Positions 1-6,245 of a DNA stretch of 8,153 bases are shown piece after piece. Positions within the stretch are counted from its first letter, which is position 1; each line of letters starts with the position of its first letter. Both the position numbers and the translations under genes were made by a program. Source of the stretch: Candidatus Bathyarchaeota archaeon (GTDB taxonomy: Archaea; Thermoproteota; Bathyarchaeia; Bathyarchaeales; SOJC01); the NCBI GenBank assembly GCA_030608925.1, contig JAUWDF010000022.1, positions 1 through 8,153 on the forward strand, given 5' to 3'. The notes under the pieces are model-generated. The model was not told where the DNA came from and made no database searches. It saw nothing but the letters and a program-made list of their open reading frames with translations.

Positions 1-1078
1 GGTCAAGTTTGGAGGAATAGACAGTTATGAAAAAGCAGCTAGAATCGCCGGGGTTGCGCGTTCCATAATAGGATGGCGAAGACTTCTGGAAGTAGAGGAA
101 TTTCTAGGATCATTACTTAGCCTGAATCTAAAAGAACTTTACATAGATCGATCTGACTCAGAAAAAACTTCACTTCGAATGTTTCAACCACATTGGTTTG
201 TTAAATACTGCTTCAGGTTACTGGGTCGTCATCAAGCGATACGATATTTCAAAAGTACGCTTTCAAACCCACCAACCTATGTTCGAATCAATACATTGAA
301 GCTATCTGAAAAAGAATCACTCGAAAAATTAAGCCAGGAAGGTTTTCTCTTAGAGAGAGTCGAAGGACTAAAGTATACGTACAAGGTGATTAACAGACAA
401 CAACCTCTAATACGAACCTCAAGCTTCAAAAAAGGGCTGTTTTATATTCAAGACAAAGCAAGCTGTTTAGCTGCCCAAATAGCATCCCCTAAAAGAGATA
501 TGACAGTATTGGACCTATGTTCAGCGCCAGGGGCAAAAACCACATATCTAACTCAACAAATGGAAAATCAGGGCACCATAATCTCCGTTGACTACTCTAA
601 ACGTAGAATGAAAATCTGGAAAAAAGCCATCAGTAGAATGGGAGTAGACAACGCGAGACCCCTGATTGGGGATGCATGTAACCCTTTACCCCTAAAGAAG
701 ACAAAGGTTGACCTTGTGGTTCTAGACCCTCCATGTACAAGCACAGGAGCTTTCGGCCGAATGCCTTCAGCCAAATGGCGTCTCTCTAAACGATCCGTGA
801 AAAGAATGGCTAGCGTTCAATGGAAAATGCTCACTAACTGCGCTGACCACCTTGAAGAAGGAGGTAGCCTTGTTTATTCAACATGCAGTGTTACTGTAGA
901 GGAAAACGAGATGTTGATCGAGCGTTTCTTAAGATTGAAACCTGAATTTTCATTGGTGGAAACCAAACCTCGAATCGGTTTTCCCGGACTTCGAGGTCTT
1001 ACTTATTGCCAGCGACTATATCCACACACACATGAATGCAATGGTTTCTTTGTAGCAAAATTAGCGAAAATAGATTAG
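1..1078 (+). CDS. NOL1/NOP2/Sun (NSUN) family RNA m5C methyltransferase, 5'-truncated by the window edge
   Basis: This is an S-adenosylmethionine-dependent enzyme that methylates carbon 5 of cytosine in rRNA or tRNA; the exact target cannot be read from sequence. The frame is open from base 2, giving 358 visible residues before TAG. The ATG at 179 is internal, because the coding sequence upstream reads as a helical region (SIIGWRRLLEVEEFLGSLLS) resembling the NusB-like N-terminal part of archaeal Sun/NSUN proteins. Next come a PPTYVRINTLK segment (269-301) and QDKAS (449-463). The SAM-binding motif I LDLCSAPGAKT is at 509-541. The SVDYSKRR segment follows. Motif IV DPPC (725-736) and motif VI STCS (878-889) carry the two cysteines of the family: the motif VI cysteine is the nucleophile and the motif IV cysteine helps release product. 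The C-terminus has the usual RLYPHTHECNGFF ending. The stop overlaps the stop of the convergent arginase-family gene. Family assignment is firm; the substrate is unknown. Confidence 0.93.
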   Translation, partial: VKFGGIDSYEKAARIAGVARSIIGWRRLLEVEEFLGSLLSLNLKELYIDRSDSEKTSLRMFQPHWFVKYCFRLLGRHQAIRYFKSTLSNPPTYVRINTLKLSEKESLEKLSQEGFLLERVEGLKYTYKVINRQQPLIRTSSFKKGLFYIQDKASCLAAQIASPKRDMTVLDLCSAPGAKTTYLTQQMENQGTIISVDYSKRRMKIWKKAISRMGVDNARPLIGDACNPLPLKKTKVDLVVLDPPCTSTGAFGRMPSAKWRLSKRSVKRMASVQWKMLTNCADHLEEGGSLVYSTCSVTVEENEMLIERFLRLKPEFSLVETKPRIGFPGLRGLTYCQRLYPHTHECNGFFVAKLAKID

Positions 1079-1968
1079 TTTCTTCGAGATTTTTCCGAAA
1101 AGCACAAAACCTCAAACAATAGCTTTGCTGCTTGAATTGCTGTCACTCCCTGGTCATAGGATGGTGTGACCTCAACTAAATCCAAACCTGCCAAGCGCTT
1201 ATCGCAGAGACAAGAAACAAGCGCGAACATGGATTGGGTTGAAAGTCCATTCGGTTCTGGATTTTGAACTGCAGGAGCGAATGCAGGATCCAGCACATCA
1301 AAATCTATTGTCAAATAAATTTTCTTACAGTTTTCTATGGTTTTCATGACTAATTTGGCGGTTGCTTCTATACCTCTCCTCTGAATTTCTTTCATTGTAA
1401 AGTATTGTATTCCCGCTTGTTTGGCGAAACTCAATTCCTCTTTGCAAACAGCTCTTGTCCCAACTTCGACGATCTGACTCGGTTTAACTTGCTCTTTTAA
1501 TCTTCGCATGAAACTCGTGTGGCTCGTTGTTTCCCCTAAGTGCTCATGTCGGAGATCAAGGTGTGCGTCAAGATTTATGATTGCAGTGTTCTTGCCACCC
1601 AGGGCTCGCATTGCACCGAGAGTGATTGTGTGCTCTCCTCCTAATAGAACTGGTGTCTTGCCAATTTCTATCAAGTCTCTTGCAGTGAGTTCAAGGTTTT
1701 TGAGTGTAATCTCTGTATTACTGCTTGTGTGAAGATCTCCTAAATCATGAATATTCAAATCTTCCATGTCGATACCGGAGCTAAAACTGAACGACTCTAT
1801 ATTTAATGAAGCCAATCTGATAGCTAAGGGAGCATACCTTGCACCTCTTCTGTAGCTGCTAGTGGCATCGAAAGGTACTCCAACCACTACGTAATCTGCT
1901 TTATCAAAGGGCTTCTGCCATCCACCAAATAGCGTTGAGTGGGAAACATAAAGCTCAAAGGCACTCAA
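1075..1968 (-). CDS. speB: Arginase/agmatinase family ureohydrolase, probably agmatinase
   Basis: The family hydrolyses guanidino compounds with a binuclear manganese centre. Agmatinase converts agmatine to putrescine and urea, the usual polyamine route in archaea. The 297-residue protein is full length. All six metal ligands are visible: GGEH (H113), NLDAHLD (D134, H136, D138) and IDFDVLDP (D222, D224). The family's SH segment (H150) and EVTPSYDQ (residues 266-273) are also present. The product-binding loop reads APAVQNPEP rather than the common APGxGTPEP. The start is TTG: an in-frame TGA lies only four codons upstream, the next in-frame ATG is at residue 68 after conserved sequence, and a GAGGG box (1979-1975) stands 6 bases before it. 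The gene is divergent from the zinc-ribbon gene and convergent with the methyltransferase. No eIF5A or arginine decarboxylase gene is adjacent. Formiminoglutamase or guanidinobutyrase activity cannot be excluded. Confidence 0.9.
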   Translation of the reverse strand: MSAFELYVSHSTLFGGWQKPFDKADYVVVGVPFDATSSYRRGARYAPLAIRLASLNIESFSFSSGIDMEDLNIHDLGDLHTSSNTEITLKNLELTARDLIEIGKTPVLLGGEHTITLGAMRALGGKNTAIINLDAHLDLRHEHLGETTSHTSFMRRLKEQVKPSQIVEVGTRAVCKEELSFAKQAGIQYFTMKEIQRRGIEATAKLVMKTIENCKKIYLTIDFDVLDPAFAPAVQNPEPNGLSTQSMFALVSCLCDKRLAGLDLVEVTPSYDQGVTAIQAAKLLFEVLCFSEKSRRN

Positions 1969-2120
1969 ATCATTCCCTCACTTTTAACTGATGTTAGCTT
2001 AAACCTAAATGCTTTATCTGATTAGCTCTAGAAGTAAGTAAAAAATAAAGCACTAAGCTTCATTTACATATGTAGCTTTCTTTTAGAAAAGAAAAAGAAG
2101 GCGCTTATCAGATAAATTGT
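1969..2120. promoter_or_regulatory. Divergent promoter region between the arginase-family and zinc-ribbon genes
   Basis: This AT-rich gap lies between two outward-facing genes. For the plus strand, TTTACATA (2063-2070) is a TATA-like box that would place a transcript start near 2090-2096. For the minus strand, a TTTATTTTTT run (about 2041-2049 read in reverse) or the TTTAAGC nearer the gene could serve. The 10-base sequence ATCAGATAAA occurs at 2107-2116 on the plus strand and, exactly, at 2022-2013 on the minus strand, so it is an inverted pair that could be an operator. The minus-strand GAGGG ribosome-binding site is at 1979-1975. The layout shows that promoters must be here; the individual boxes are inferred. 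Confidence 0.5.
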
Positions 2121-2510
2121 GTGGATCCAGCTATGTCTCCATGGATATGTCCAAACCCCAGGTGCGAGTACGATAATCAACTTGAACCTGGAAGATCTTG
2201 TCCCATATGTATGATGGAGTCCCAAGAGGTGGAATCTATAGAATTTGGGAAACTTTTGAAGGAGAAGGAAGCCACCAGAAAACTGGGGAAGCGTAATAAA
2301 AGGTATAACCTTGATCTTAAGAAGGTAAAATTCTGTCCAAAGTGTGGTTCATTCAACATCACTTTTCTTGTATATTACACTCCATCCATATGGAAGTGCT
2401 TGGATTGTGACTATGAGGGTGTCTTTGTGTTGGAAGGTGAGCAGTTAGCAGAAAAGATACGGGAAGGTTACAACCAACAAACATCCAATGATGAACTTTC
2501 AACTGTCTAA
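2121..2510 (+). CDS. Double zinc-ribbon protein of unknown function
   Basis: This 129-residue soluble protein has two cysteine clusters. The N-terminal one has W8, C10, C15, N19, C27 and C30, a spacing close to RanBP2-type zinc fingers (W-x-C-x4-C-x3-N-x7-C-x2-C). The second, FCPKCGS then WKCLDCDYEG (C72, C75, C93, C96), looks like a TFIIS/rubredoxin-type zinc ribbon. A strongly basic, lysine-rich linker (about 44-71) joins them and suggests nucleic acid contact. Translation could begin at GTG 2121 or at ATG 2133, which removes four residues and still keeps W8; neither has a clear Shine-Dalgarno, so the start is open. The stop is 12 bases before the alkyladenine glycosylase gene, which points to cotranscription. 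I do not recognise a named family. A transcription- or repair-associated adaptor is a guess from the zinc ribbons and neighbour. Confidence 0.8.
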   Translation: MDPAMSPWICPNPRCEYDNQLEPGRSCPICMMESQEVESIEFGKLLKEKEATRKLGKRNKRYNLDLKKVKFCPKCGSFNITFLVYYTPSIWKCLDCDYEGVFVLEGEQLAEKIREGYNQQTSNDELSTV

Positions 2511-2522
2511 TTAGAATCAATC

Positions 2523-3122
2523 ATGAAAGTGAAAGATTCAATGAAACCTTTGCCTCGAAGCTTCTTCAACCGAGATACCTTGACAGTTGCCAAGGAATTA
2601 CTGGGTAAAATCTTAGTGCATCAAACCCGGTACGGAGACATTGCCGCAAAAATCGTTGAGGTTGAGGCGTACAAAGGTAGTGATGACCCCGCAAGTCATG
2701 CTTTCCGGAAGAAAACACCAAGAAATCAATTGATGTTTGGCAAAGCAGGATTCGCATACATCTATTTCGTCTATGGAAATCATCATTGTCTCAACGTCAC
2801 GACTGAAAAAGAGGGCTTTGCAGGGGCGGTTCTAATCAGAGCGGTTGAGATTTTGGAAGGATTAGAAATTGCGAAAAGGAACAGAGTAACCAAACCAAAC
2901 ATCAACTTGTCAAATGGACCTGGAAAGCTGACCAAAGCTCTTGGTATTTCAAATGCTCAAAACGGCATAGACCTCACCAAGCGAAACAAGCTTTTCATAA
3001 GTATACCGCTGAAAGTTGAGAGATTCAATACCACTATTGCAGGTAGAATTGGAGTCAAACAAGGTGCGGACAAACTTTGGAGATTCTATATAGAAAACAA
3101 CGAGTTTGTCTCGAAAATGTGA
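2523..3122 (+). CDS. mpg: AAG/Mpg-family 3-methyladenine DNA glycosylase
   Basis: This enzyme removes alkylated or deaminated purines (3-methyladenine, 7-methylguanine, hypoxanthine in studied homologues) from DNA, leaving abasic sites for repair. The 199-residue length fits the compact prokaryotic form. Matched to human AAG, the key residues are all kept: the catalytic glutamate of IVEVEAY (E48, human E125), Y50 (Y127), H59 (H136), Y81 (Y159), the intercalating Y84 of YFVYGN (Y162), N91 (N169) and R106 (R182). The conserved opening PRSFF, the TPRNQLMF segment and the NGPGKLTKALGI segment are also present. ATG 2523 is taken as the start; ATG 2541 (M7), just before PRSFF, is equally possible. 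The gene follows the zinc-ribbon gene closely, so the two probably form one transcript. This is a different fold from the AlkA/Ogg-type (HhH) glycosylases also used by archaea. Family and active site are secure. Confidence 0.95.
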   Translation: MKVKDSMKPLPRSFFNRDTLTVAKELLGKILVHQTRYGDIAAKIVEVEAYKGSDDPASHAFRKKTPRNQLMFGKAGFAYIYFVYGNHHCLNVTTEKEGFAGAVLIRAVEILEGLEIAKRNRVTKPNINLSNGPGKLTKALGISNAQNGIDLTKRNKLFISIPLKVERFNTTIAGRIGVKQGADKLWRFYIENNEFVSKM

Positions 3123-3204
3123 AAGCGTCTCCGTTCCTTGCGATGGAGCCATGTGCCTTATGAGGGCATTTAGATTGAATTAATACGATCCATGCTAGAA
3201 CTCA

Positions 3205-3217
3205 ACTTCATTTTTTT
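3205..3217 (+). terminator. Candidate T-tract terminator after the glycosylase gene
   Basis: A run of seven T residues (3211-3217) lies about 90 bases after the glycosylase stop and before the next gene. Archaeal RNA polymerase often terminates at such U-tracts without a hairpin. Two weak hairpins precede it: a stem with arms 3129-3134 and 3143-3148, and TGCC/GGCA (3154-3157 with 3165-3168). Neither directly abuts the T run. Support is positional only. Confidence 0.35.
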
Positions 3218-3253
3218 GGGTTATGAAGGTTATGTCTAAGTAAACATATTATT

Positions 3254-3712
3254 ATGAATGCAGGCGTGAGTATGGGAGACAGTTTTATTTACCTCATTGT
3301 GTATAGCGATAGCTTAGAAGAAGGCCTACGCATGAGTTTCCAGTCGATCCTGAAAATGAAAAACAAATGGATGTTATTTTTCACAATATTCTACATTCTG
3401 GTTGGGGCTGCAAATCTGATGATCGTTGGGATATGTGATTTTGGCCTCTTTCATATTGGCTTGATTGCGATTCTGAGTTTTGTAGCAGCCTTTGGATTAT
3501 ATCAACAGCAGAGCTGGGTCTTGTGGCCTATTTTCGCCTTATTCTTTATTTCCACGGTATATAGTGTGTTGATGATAAACGCGTTCCTAGGAAATTATCA
3601 AGTTAACCCTCACGCTGGCATTATCCTTGGTGTAGTTGCCTATAGTGTATACTTGGTACTCACATGGATCGGGACTGCGTACATTGGTGTAAAAAGAAAC
3701 GACTTCAACTAG
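3254..3712 (+). CDS. Small four-helix membrane protein of unknown function
   Basis: The product is a hydrophobic protein of up to 152 residues with four likely membrane segments at about 39-60, 64-83, 88-111 and 120-145, joined by very short loops, with a short charged tail (VKRNDFN). No catalytic or binding motif stands out and I cannot name the family. The span given uses the first ATG. The ATG at 3332 (M27, MSFQSIL) may be the true start: GAAGAAGG at 3317-3324 sits 7 bases before it, whereas the first ATG has no visible ribosome-binding site. That start would give 126 residues, just enough for the four helices. The gene appears to be alone on its transcript, and its stop is 18 bases from the convergent moeA stop. 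The sequence gives no functional hint beyond membrane location. Confidence 0.7.
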   Translation: MNAGVSMGDSFIYLIVYSDSLEEGLRMSFQSILKMKNKWMLFFTIFYILVGAANLMIVGICDFGLFHIGLIAILSFVAAFGLYQQQSWVLWPIFALFFISTVYSVLMINAFLGNYQVNPHAGIILGVVAYSVYLVLTWIGTAYIGVKRNDFN

Positions 3713-3730
3713 TCGCCAAGTTGTTCAAGC

Positions 3731-4963
3731 TCAGAATAGGAAAACCCTCACTTCTGTTCCTGCCTCTAAAAATTGAGTGTTTGCGTTCAGCTCAATATAG
3801 CCATCTGCCTTTGCCAGAGTTGTGATGGATCCTGATTGTCCAGAAGCAGCAGGTGAGGCAATTGATAGATCCATGTCATTTTTAGAAACAGTGACTGGAA
3901 TGAAAGTCTGTCGTCCTCGAGCAGAAAAAAGTCTTTGTGTGATGATTGCTTTTAATACAGTGGGGAGACTCTCACTTCTTCCACCTAGCTTCAGGAGCAC
4001 AGTCCGGACAATAAGATGAAAAATCAGAAGTGCTGATGTAGGATTACCTGGAAGCAAAAAAACTGGTTTATTCTCAACAATAGCGTAAGCTACAGGTTTA
4101 CCTGGTTTCACAGCAACTCCATGAACAAGCAAACCTGGTTTCCCCAGTGTGTTGATGATTGACGGCACAATGTCTTTTGGCCCGACGGAAACTCCGCCAG
4201 AAGTTATGACAATATCCACTTTCTCAATGGCTTTTTTCAATACTGACTTCAACGAATTAATATCATGGTCTCGTGCAATTCCAAAACTGATGGGCATACA
4301 ACCTACTTCTGTGACAGCTGCAGCTAAAGTATAGGAGTTGATATCATATATTTTCCCGGGAGGCAGAGGTTTTCCGATTTCCATAATCTCCGCTCCTGTT
4401 GAAATAATCCCAACTCTAGGTTTCCTGAAAACCCTTATATGTGGCAGTCCCAACGCTGCCACAACTCCCACTTCACGATGAGATAGGATATCGCCTTTTC
4501 TCAGGACGATTTCATCTTTGTGAATATCTGAACCCTTCTCCATTATGTTTTCACCTTTTGCGACTGGTTTGAAGACTAAAATGGTTTCATCTTTTTGTGT
4601 GGTGTTTTCTATCATGACAACTGCGTTGCTTCCAGTGGGTAGAGGTGCACCTGTCACTATCTCTAGCACACTACCTTTACTCAATTCTGAACCTGAGATT
4701 GCACCTGCCTCCACCAGACCAGCTAAATTCAGTATTACTGGTTGGTCCTCTTGGGCATGAAAAGTATCTTCAGCTATAACAGCGTAACCGTCTACTGTTG
4801 AGCGATGAAATGGTGGAACATTAAGTGGTGAGATTATGTCCTCAGCTAGAACTCTTCCAACTGCTCTCTTCAGAGGTATTCTCTCAATTCCCAAGGGTTT
4901 TGGAGATAGCGATTTCTCAATTCTTTGTTTAGCTTCTTTCAAAGTAAGTAGTTTCTTAAACAT
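3731..4963 (-). CDS. moeA: Molybdopterin molybdenumtransferase MoeA, downstream paralogue
   Basis: MoeA inserts molybdate (or tungstate) into adenylylated molybdopterin to complete the cofactor. This copy has the full four-domain length, 410 residues. Motifs in order are SPLNVPPFHRSTVDGYAV (45-62, with the catalytic-site aspartate D58), TGAPLP (104-109), GSDI (144-147), STGAEI (188-193), SGGVSVGPKD (255-264), KPGKP (286-290) and LPGNPTSA (304-311), with GSITTLAKADGY near the end. These are close to the E. coli MoeA consensus. I chose ATG 4963 rather than the in-frame ATG at 4978. A strong GGAGG (4976-4972) lies 8 bases before 4963, and MFKKLLTLKEA is a usual MoeA opening. With this start there is a 2-base gap to the stop of the upstream moeA. 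It is the last gene of the minus-strand operon. Confidence 0.93.
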   Translation of the reverse strand: MFKKLLTLKEAKQRIEKSLSPKPLGIERIPLKRAVGRVLAEDIISPLNVPPFHRSTVDGYAVIAEDTFHAQEDQPVILNLAGLVEAGAISGSELSKGSVLEIVTGAPLPTGSNAVVMIENTTQKDETILVFKPVAKGENIMEKGSDIHKDEIVLRKGDILSHREVGVVAALGLPHIRVFRKPRVGIISTGAEIMEIGKPLPPGKIYDINSYTLAAAVTEVGCMPISFGIARDHDINSLKSVLKKAIEKVDIVITSGGVSVGPKDIVPSIINTLGKPGLLVHGVAVKPGKPVAYAIVENKPVFLLPGNPTSALLIFHLIVRTVLLKLGGRSESLPTVLKAIITQRLFSARGRQTFIPVTVSKNDMDLSIASPAASGQSGSITTLAKADGYIELNANTQFLEAGTEVRVFLF

Positions 4964-4965
4964 GC

Positions 4966-6204
4966 TCATCTCCTCCATTGTATGTAATCAAAAAGATGAA
5001 CTTCTACCCACTCTTTCTCTCCCAAGCCTTCTCTATCCGTGGGAATTATCACATAACCGTTTGCTCTTGTCACTGTTGTGAAGATCCCAGAGCCTTTGGC
5101 TCGAATGGGTTCAGCCCAGAGCTCTCCTTCCTTTACGTGAACTTTTACCCTTAGAAAAACTGCCCTTCCTAGGACTCCTGCGACTCTCCTCGTTAATCTG
5201 GCCCTTAATCTGTGGCGTTCTTCATTTTTGACTCCTAACATTTTTTGGATGAGTGGACGAGCGAAAACCTCAAAACCAATCAGAGCGGCCACTGGGTTTC
5301 CAGAACAGATTATAACAGGTTTTTTCTCAAGAATAGCTAACGCAGTGGGCATGCCTGGTCGCATTGCTATTCCATGAACAATAATGCTATGGGGGGCTAT
5401 ATTCTTAATCACTTCCGGTATTAAATCGTGGAGACCAACGCTTGTTCCCCCTGTAGTGATTATTAAGTCCGCTTTTTTCAGTCCTTCTTTGATCTTGCTT
5501 TCGATTTCCTTCTCTGAATCCCTTGATATGCCTAGGGAGAAGGCTTCAGCTCCTAGTTCACTACACATTCCTGACAGCATTATGGTGTTAGCATCGATAA
5601 TTTTGTTGGGTTCTGGGTCGCTTCCTAGAGCAACTACTTCATTACCAGTTGCTAGGATTGCGACCTCTGGTTTTCTCACAACTTCAACTCTCCTCAATCC
5701 AGAGGCTGCCAGTAACCCTATGTGATGTGGCTTAAGTCTTGTTCCCGCCTTCACTGCAATTTCTTTCTTCTTTAGGTCTTCACCCTGTTTCGAGAAATTA
5801 GCTCCTGGCGTCAAAGGTTTAGAGATTTCTATTTCTCTTCCAGTCTTTCTTACGTGTTCCAGCATCACAACTGCATTGGCACCTTTGGGGAGAGCATTTC
5901 CTGTCCATATTTCAATTGTTTCACCTTCTTTGACATAGCTTTTCTTCACTAAGCGGAGTATCTTTGGATGGAGCTGTGATGCTCCATCGATATCTTGTGC
6001 TCTAAGAGCGTATCCGTCTACTGCTGAACGGTTGAAGGAAGGCAGGTCTCTTTCTACTCTGACATGATTTGCTGTCACTCTTCCATGAATCTCTTGGAGA
6101 GGTAAGGATACTGTGTCAAGTCTTTGTGGCTGTAGCCGTGCTAGAAATTTCTCCCATGACTTGTCAATTGAGGTGAGTTTTTGGAAACCACGGAGTCTTG
6201 CCAT
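4966..6204 (-). CDS. moeA: Molybdopterin molybdenumtransferase MoeA, upstream divergent paralogue
   Basis: This is a second full-length MoeA (412 residues) with the same expected reaction, metal insertion into adenylylated molybdopterin. Motifs in order are RDLPSFNRSAVDGYAL (52-67, D63), TGNALP (101-106), GEDL (141-144), ATGNEV (185-190), TGGTSVGLHD (251-260), RPGMP (282-286) and CSGNPVAA (300-307), ending with GSGIFTTVTRANGY. It differs from its neighbour at several signature loops (TGNALP for TGAPLP, TGGTSVG for SGGVSVG, RPGMP for KPGKP, CSGNP for LPGNP), so it is an old paralogue and not a recent duplicate. The motif aspartates D63, D204 and D260 are retained. ATG 6204 has a GGTG motif 7 bases upstream, which falls in the arm of a small possible hairpin. 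The gene follows the endonuclease IV-like gene by 41 bases. Division of labour between Mo and W, or between acceptor enzymes, is a reasonable inference but not shown. Confidence 0.92.
   Translation of the reverse strand: MARLRGFQKLTSIDKSWEKFLARLQPQRLDTVSLPLQEIHGRVTANHVRVERDLPSFNRSAVDGYALRAQDIDGASQLHPKILRLVKKSYVKEGETIEIWTGNALPKGANAVVMLEHVRKTGREIEISKPLTPGANFSKQGEDLKKKEIAVKAGTRLKPHHIGLLAASGLRRVEVVRKPEVAILATGNEVVALGSDPEPNKIIDANTIMLSGMCSELGAEAFSLGISRDSEKEIESKIKEGLKKADLIITTGGTSVGLHDLIPEVIKNIAPHSIIVHGIAMRPGMPTALAILEKKPVIICSGNPVAALIGFEVFARPLIQKMLGVKNEERHRLRARLTRRVAGVLGRAVFLRVKVHVKEGELWAEPIRAKGSGIFTTVTRANGYVIIPTDREGLGEKEWVEVHLFDYIQWRR
4970..4976 (-). promoter_or_regulatory. Ribosome-binding site that sets the start of the downstream moeA
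   Basis: On the minus strand this reads GGAGGAG, the best Shine-Dalgarno in the window. It lies inside the last codons of the upstream moeA, with its GGAGG core 8 bases before ATG 4963. That spacing fits ATG 4963 and not ATG 4969 (too close) or ATG 4978 (which precedes it). The arrangement suggests that ribosomes finishing the first moeA can restart on the second. Confidence 0.7.
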
Positions 6205-6209
6205 GGAAA

Positions 6210-6226
6210 TGCACCACTTCAGTGCA
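6210..6226 (-). promoter_or_regulatory. Possible hairpin over the ribosome-binding site of the upstream moeA
   Basis: TGCAC (6210-6214) and GTGCA (6222-6226) are perfect inverted 5-base arms around a 7-base loop. In the minus-strand mRNA the 3' arm includes most of the GGTG motif that is the best Shine-Dalgarno candidate for ATG 6204, so folding could hide the site. The stem is short and may be chance. Confidence 0.25.
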
Positions 6227-6245
6227 AGAATGGCTTCGTAAAAAG

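Noticed and set aside
3123..3253. Possible small RNA or short gene between the glycosylase and membrane-protein genes
   Set aside because: Only two weak hairpins and a T7 tract are visible. No tRNA-like fold, no credible start with ribosome-binding site and no long stem were seen.
3700..3715. Hairpin CGACT/AGTCG across the stop of the small membrane protein, considered as a terminator
   Set aside because: The stem is only five base pairs, it overlaps coding sequence, and no T-tract follows on either strand.
5384..5725. A 113-codon plus-strand frame inside the upstream moeA
   Set aside because: It lies wholly within conserved MoeA coding sequence and its translation resembles no protein family.
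3731..6204. Tandem moeA genes as a recent duplication or assembly artefact
   Set aside because: The two proteins differ throughout, including at signature motifs, so this is an old paralogous pair and not a repeated stretch of DNA.
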